Assembly: GCA_026745465.1 (NCBI GenBank)
Contig: JACYXH010000216.1
Location: 4,197,001-4,261,000, forward strand
DNA: 64,000 nt
Reading direction: 5' to 3'
From: Lota lota
Lineage: Eukaryota > Chordata > Actinopteri > Gadiformes > Lotidae
Each line of letters begins with the position of its first letter. Positions within the stretch are counted from its first letter, which is position 1. Position numbers and translations under genes: made by a program. The notes below the pieces were generated by a model. That model had not been told where the DNA came from, did no database searches, and was given only the letters and a program-made list of their open reading frames with translations. Below are positions 57,210-64,000 of the stretch, piece after piece.

Positions 57210-58065
57210 TAATATTAAATACAATAGTTGCATTCTTGTGTCTGAGATGCATGACCATGCATGCAGAGTCTGGCTAGAGTTCTCAACAGCTTGATTTGTT
57301 ATTAATCATTTGTTCCTAACACTATAATTAAAAATAATTTTGTTAAAAAGAATTAAAGAAATTTGTGGATGATATTTGCTTTCTAAACAAAATAGCTTGT
57401 TGAAAAAGGACAGATGTCTTTCAGATTTGTGTTATTCTAAAGACTGCACATTGGACAATATTTCACACTATATGATTACTGACATATCTTTTTCCTAATA
57501 TCAAGGACATCATGTTGCACTCAGGGAAATATGTGTGAAACATTTTCCAATGTATAAACCAGACTAGTCTGAAATAAATTAGATCTCAATGAGCAATTAA
57601 GATGAGGAAGCAAAAAAGGGGGAACATTGCAAGTCAAACTGAATTCATCATTGCAGATGTAATTGTGTGTGTTCCGTCCGTCAGAAACAAACCAAATGTA
57701 TTAAATGTCTCTTAAACCAATCAATCAAATTTGACGTTAAATGAATCAATACGATTTTATGATAAGCAATAATATTAAACTAACTAAATTGTGTGTGTTG
57801 TGTATGACACACATCGCTTTAAGTGCAGAGTGGAATTCTCAACTGCTTGATTCAGTATTATTCTATTGTTATTTAATTATAATACTGGTGTTGACTATTC
57901 CCTCAAAGAAATGTTACAATAAAGCCAATAAAACCAACTAATTGTGTGTGTTCTTGTGTAGGACACACACATCCCCATACAGGTTTGGCAGGCGTGATTG
58001 GTTATTATTTGTTCTTTCTTGTCATAATATAATTAAAAAGGTTAGTTTCCTTGTATCCATTATTA
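57210..58065. repeat. Degenerate repeat array, about 130 bp units, three copies
   Basis: Related units begin near 57215, 57775 and 57930. Shared order: TTGTGTGTGTTnTTGTGT, GACACACAC or its remnant, TCTCAACnGCTTGATT, then TATTATTnTTTGTT-like and TATAATTAAAA-like sequence. A further half-unit (TAATTGTGTGTGTTCCGTCC) sits near 57660. The units are well diverged, so the array looks old. Confidence 0.5.
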
Positions 58066-58949
58066 GTATACCCTACCTTAGCTCCTACTTAACAATGTAG
58101 GGCTTTCCTTGTGTAACCCCTCAAATGTAAACCACTACAGCCGTTCTGTCTTGGGCAAAAGAGGCCTACCTACTACACTTGGTATGCCTTTCACTTGATA
58201 TGCCTAACATTGTGTGACTTATAGTTGTCGTAAATGATAAAGTCTATGGGACGTGATAAATACATAGATAAAACTTCCTTGCGCAAGAATCAGCTTGTGT
58301 ACATCAATCTAATGTCTAAGTTAGCCGTGTATAATAAAACAAAAACAAAAAACAATCCTAGAAATATTTTAGAACACCACTCGCAAAACAAATGAAAGGA
58401 ACAGAAAGAATAGATAAGCACACCTCACCATGCGTTGTCCATGGTCTGACGTGGAAATAGGTGAAGCTGGGTTGTGGGTCCTCGCCAGTAGCATCGACAC
58501 ACTGGTAGTTGGACTCTCACACTTTTTAGCCCAGGATCACAGGAGTGTTTTCTCAAGATCACGCTTCTGTAAAGTTTGCTTGCGAGTGTAAGACTGACAG
58601 TATGTTTGTGCTAGAGCCTAAGGTGGATATTTCAGTTAAAATACTAATATTCCCCACTAAAAGGGCCTTCGTATTAGATCCTTTCTGTAGCTTATACTGC
58701 AATTCAATCTTTTTGTATTTTATAATACACATACTTTCTAGCAGAATATGTGCCAAATGAATGTTTCTAATCACATTTTATTACTAAGTGTTGCGTCCTC
58801 ATATGAAAATCACAGCTGCATAATGATTATAGAGCAAACTGCTTTTATATTGTTCTCACAAAACAATGTTGCCATCACCTCAAGAAAATCGTGTAATCCC
58901 AAAGAACAACAAACCACACCTCACAGGAGTCAAAGAAAATATTTCTTGT
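58066..58949. other. Unique non-coding block
   Basis: AT-rich DNA. A frame at 58545-58760 and its antisense resemble nothing known. Confidence 0.5.
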
Positions 58950-59150
58950 GGGGTGGAAATAGTGTCCTAGATGGGGTGTACAACTCCCAACTGAAAGGCA
59001 CTGGGTTTGATTTCCGATGTCCACAGCCTAATCTGTAGGTGTCCTTGATGAGTTAGGCCTCTAACCCTACCCCTACCTGCTCATTGATGACCTGTATCTG
59101 TATTCTCTGTAATTCATTTTGGATATAACCTTCTTTTAGATAATGAAAGT
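58950..59150 (+). mobile_element. tRNA-derived SINE copy, plus strand
   Basis: The head reads GGGGTGTACAACTCCCAACT and CACTGGGTTTGATTTCCG (B box). The core is TGTCCTTGATGAGTTAGGCC and CTGCTCATTGATGACCTG. The tail CTGTAATTCATTTTGGATAT is followed by diverged sequence. Nearly full length. Confidence 0.88.
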
Positions 59151-59908
59151 CAAATACATTTCTAAATTAAAAGGTGAGCCCGGGCTGCCGATTAAACCGA
59201 TGTCACAACACTCAAATTTCTTTTTTCTCTCTAATTGCTGCTTTTCTGACAAACATCCAGCTGTAACAAAGGCTCTCTTTGTGGCATTGTGACACCACAC
59301 GTCAACGCCCAATAAAGACAGACAGAAATCGAAAAGCTTTAAGTTAATCACACTCCAGCCCTATTAGTCTTCCCCCTAGCCTTAGCCCCCGTCGTAAAGG
59401 TGATGAACAGTTGATCCAGCCTGGGGGTCACCCCGCAAGGCAGCCCATAAATTCCTCCAGGATTACCTGTCCCGTGGCTCTGACGCTCCCAAGCACTCAT
59501 TACCACTCAATGACCTGAGGCCCAGGCTTCACTATGGGCCTCAACGCCCTTCAGGGCAAACGCTATCCGAGAGAGAGGCAGCTGCTAGAGAGTGTTCACC
59601 ACGGTTCCCATCTTCCCTCCTGGTGGTTCTCCATCCTCCAAATCCTGGGGGCTCCTCTCTGGGATTTTACTGCACAAAATCTTTGTTGGGTCTTGGCCCA
59701 AAATTGCCGCCATAGTTGGGTCATGCCATGAAGGGAAGTTTGAAACCTCTCTCGGTGCTAATTTAATATCAACACCGAGACGAGTGAGTACACCTCTGTC
59801 CCTTGCCTGTTGACGTCTACAACTGCGGATAATCAAACAAATTTAATTGACGTAACTAAATTGCTATTTTTTGTGCCCTGAACAGGAGTACATAGCGTAT
59901 ACTGCTGT
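59151..59908. other. Unique block, CNE-like in its middle
   Basis: About 59340-59560 and 59600-59800 are balanced and repeat-free, with words such as GATGAACAGTTGATCC, CCCATAAATTCCTCC and GGTGCTAATTTAATATC. Overlapping frames on both strands show no known protein. Possible regulatory element; conservation is untested. Confidence 0.35.
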
Positions 59909-60085
59909 TTACTATTTAGTCATTCAGCAGAAGCTTTCATTCAAAGTGACACAGTGAATTCAGATGCATGCCATTAAGGAGCAGGAAGAGGGGTTAGGCA
60001 TCTTGCTCTAGTATGCCTATTGGTAGGCTGCAAACCAACCCAGGGCTCAAACCCAGTACCTTTTGATTGTGAGTCCATCACCTCA
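59909..60085 (-). mobile_element. tRNA-derived SINE copy, minus strand
   Basis: Reversed tail TTTACTATTTAGTCATTCAG, then GCAGAAGCTTTCATTCAAAG. Core CATTAAGGAGCAGGAAGAGG and GGTTAGGCATCTTGCTC. Head GCTCAAACCCAGTACCTTTT. Nearly full length. Confidence 0.9.
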
Positions 60086-61816
<1,731 letters not shown>

Positions 61817-61874
61817 GGAGAGAGTGAGAGCGAGAGCGAGCGACAGCGAGAGAGCGAGGCAAAGATAGGGAGAC

Positions 61875-61905
<31 letters not shown>

Positions 61906-61944
61906 GAGAGAGTGAGAGAGAGTTAGAGACAGACAGACAGAAGG
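61817..61944. repeat. Purine-rich GA/GACA/GC tract
   Basis: GAGA-type low-complexity DNA with GAGCGAGCGACAGC and GACAGAGACAGA segments, imperfect. Confidence 0.92.
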
Positions 61945-62173
61945 GGGCTTCATTAAATATACAAGGATTCAGCTTTCCTGAGTATCTTGATTCCTGATTA
62001 ACGTTGAAGTTTCATTGAACAGCTTCTCATTAGGAAAGGCAGTCCTGATGTGAGATTAGGAATGAAAGTCAACTATCGTCTCCCATGGTTCCTTCCCAGC
62101 AGCAGTGAAAAATGTGTCAAACCTTTCTTTGGCTAGGCCTGAGCCTCAGGACTCCAGGTTGAAGGGAAATCAG
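61945..62173. other. Unique non-coding block
   Basis: Short unique stretch with no gene recognised. Confidence 0.4.
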
Positions 62174-62190
62174 TTTTTTTTTTTTTTTTT
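62174..62190. repeat. Poly-T run, about 17 bp
   Basis: Homopolymer run of T. Confidence 0.95.
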
Positions 62191-64000
62191 ACAAGCTAAA
62201 CAAGAGTTTCTTATGAAGGTTAACACACTTAAATGTACAGGCCAAATATTTGACCTTGACCACGAAAACACAAACCACATTTGTGTTTACATGTGCACTT
62301 GGAGAGAACAGCCGATGGTCCACTTCCGTGTTTGTGGATGTAGAAGTTCGAGCATCTCGTCTTTAACCCTTGGCCAAGATGCTTGGTATTTCCTTACTTC
62401 TCAAATCAATATTGCCCTGCCGTCTGAGAACCTTGGTGAGAACAGTAGAATGATATGATACAGGTGTGTGATCAGGTGTGTTATCTTAAACAGTCTTAAG
62501 GGATGGTGATGGAAGTAATACAGGAATATCTTTGCTTCACATTTGAGCTTCTGTGACATAACTTGTGAAGAGTTATGACATGTTTTTTTTTACAGGCAAT
62601 TGGAAGGGGGAGGGGGACAGCTACAGTCTAAAACCTTGATAAACATTTTTAAATCTGTAACTTTTCTTTCTGTGAGTACAAATCAATCCAAGACATAATA
62701 AGAACGTTTTCAGTAAGTCAAATGAATGACTTAGTATCTCATAATTATGTCTAAATAGAAAAAAATTGCTAATATTCTTCTGTTTCCAATTCATTTCCTG
62801 GCCTAGTAGAGGCACTAGGATCGCTATAATTATAATTAAACACATGGTAATCCAAAGTGTTGTGTCTTGGTGATTTATTTGGTTCCTAGCGGGAATGGGC
62901 AGCCATATAAACACACCTCAGGAAAATGGAGAAACGGTATGAAAAAACCAACCAAATTTTAAAATGTACAAGATAAAGGTTTAAGACTCAAGGCCCACCA
63001 AGTACAATGTACTCATGGATGCCATCAACAGACAGAAGCATAGATAGAGACAGAGACAGAAAGAGAGACGCACCAATACGCACCATCTCACTTTAGTTCA
63101 AAGCTGCACGATAAATGGCGGCCATAACGCCATTGATGTGCGGGGAGGTTAGAGGTCACACAAACATGCTTTGAAGGCACACACATCCAAATGACTTCCG
63201 ACACGGGTCGGTCATACATCACACACTCAGTGTCCCTGAGGTTTGACGTTTCTATATAAATATATTTGAGGCGATTCAACTGCGGTCATGTTGTGCAATC
63301 ACAACAAAGTCAAGCATCTGTCTAGATATCACGATCAGTCACATTTGGTCACATTATTCGAGATATTAGACAACTGTAAGTATTTATGAAGGTTTATCTA
63401 GACAATATCTGTACGGTCATATAGTATGTGGTAATATTAATGTAATACTAAGGTCTCATATCCAATCGATCCATTACATTTATCTTGCGTATTCGCAAAT
63501 TATTTCAAATAAACATCCTTACTTTCACAATATTCCCCACGTCATAAAGAAAAGGAAAAGCTGACATGACCCAACAGCCAAAACACTAGCAATCCACCCC
63601 CTTATCTAATGAGCAACCGACTCAATTTTGCATGACACCGAGCTAGTAATGTTCTCATTATGAGTAATGAGCCTCACGGTCCTACTTGTGTTTCATGAAA
63701 CAGATCACATACCTTCAGGCAGGTCTATGTGAGGCCACTGTGTACCCCCACACCCTACAGTTATGAGATCACCCCCTCCTCAGGGGTACAGTAGTTCAGT
63801 CAGTGTTGCACTAATCTCTAAAAACAGATCTCTGCATATGAATGCAGAATCTGTAGGTAATGGGACAAGATCTTGGTATCGGAAGTGATCTCGTTTCCGT
63901 TTGTAGTCTGCGTAGTATTGACCAATCACGTTTTGCAAAGTTTTTGTTGCAAGCAGGTAAACAGTCTGTGGGGAGAGTAACAATCTCGGAACCCATCGGC
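62191..64000. other. Unique non-coding block to the window end
   Basis: AT-rich to mixed DNA with a small GACAGA patch at about 63047-63068. The last 220 bp have two overlapping minus frames of about 60-67 codons without known relatives. This end may belong to a repeat cut by the window edge (GACCAATCACGTTTTGC), but I cannot show that. Confidence 0.45.

Overview
This window looks like non-coding nuclear DNA from a vertebrate, most probably a teleost fish. Three observations point there: (1) at least 14 (AC)n/(GT)n arrays of about 85-155 bp; (2) about 15 copies or fragments of a tRNA-derived SINE whose 3' tail reads roughly CTTTGGATAAAAGCATCTGC, a tail I know as widespread in teleosts; (3) short DNA transposons (MITEs) of teleost type, including TTAA-flanked ones with GCTGTAGGTA termini and one with GGTAACnCTTTA termini. 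I cannot name the species.

I found no protein-coding exon I can support. The longest reading frames are translations of microsatellites (His-Thr, Cys-Val, Leu-Ser or Arg-Glu repeats). The repeat-free frames are about 120 codons or shorter, often lack an ATG, and resemble no family I recognise. There are no rRNA, CRISPR, phage or bacterial features. The window is best read as an intergenic gene desert or the interior of a very large intron.

Layout: 0-4.5 kb holds AC, CT and pyrimidine repeats, a minus-strand SINE, a compound AC minisatellite and a strong 63-64 bp-arm hairpin at 4380-4520. 4.5-9 kb is AT-rich with a hAT-like end and two intact MITEs (7634-7977, 8057-8315). 9-21 kb alternates microsatellites, SINEs and unique blocks. 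21-29 kb is mostly unique DNA, including CNE-like blocks at 24.0-24.8 and 28.1-28.9 kb. 27-35 kb is the most repeat-dense part: seven long AC/GT arrays, two copies of a dispersed repeat that both run into GT arrays, several SINEs and a CpG-rich block at 31.26-31.64 kb. 35-46 kb is mostly unique, with CNE-like blocks (the best at 36.48-37.02 kb, with overlapping octamer motifs) and a 441 bp TTAA MITE at 41090-41530. 46-64 kb returns to microsatellites and SINEs, with a long imperfect palindrome at 54627-54824 and a degenerate repeat array at 57.2-58.07 kb.

How it might work together is inference: dispersed, balanced-composition blocks rich in homeodomain, octamer, YY1, RFX and ETS-like motifs, sitting in repeat-filled gene-free DNA, would fit a regulatory landscape around a developmental gene outside the window. 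That needs cross-species alignment or chromatin data, which I could not run.
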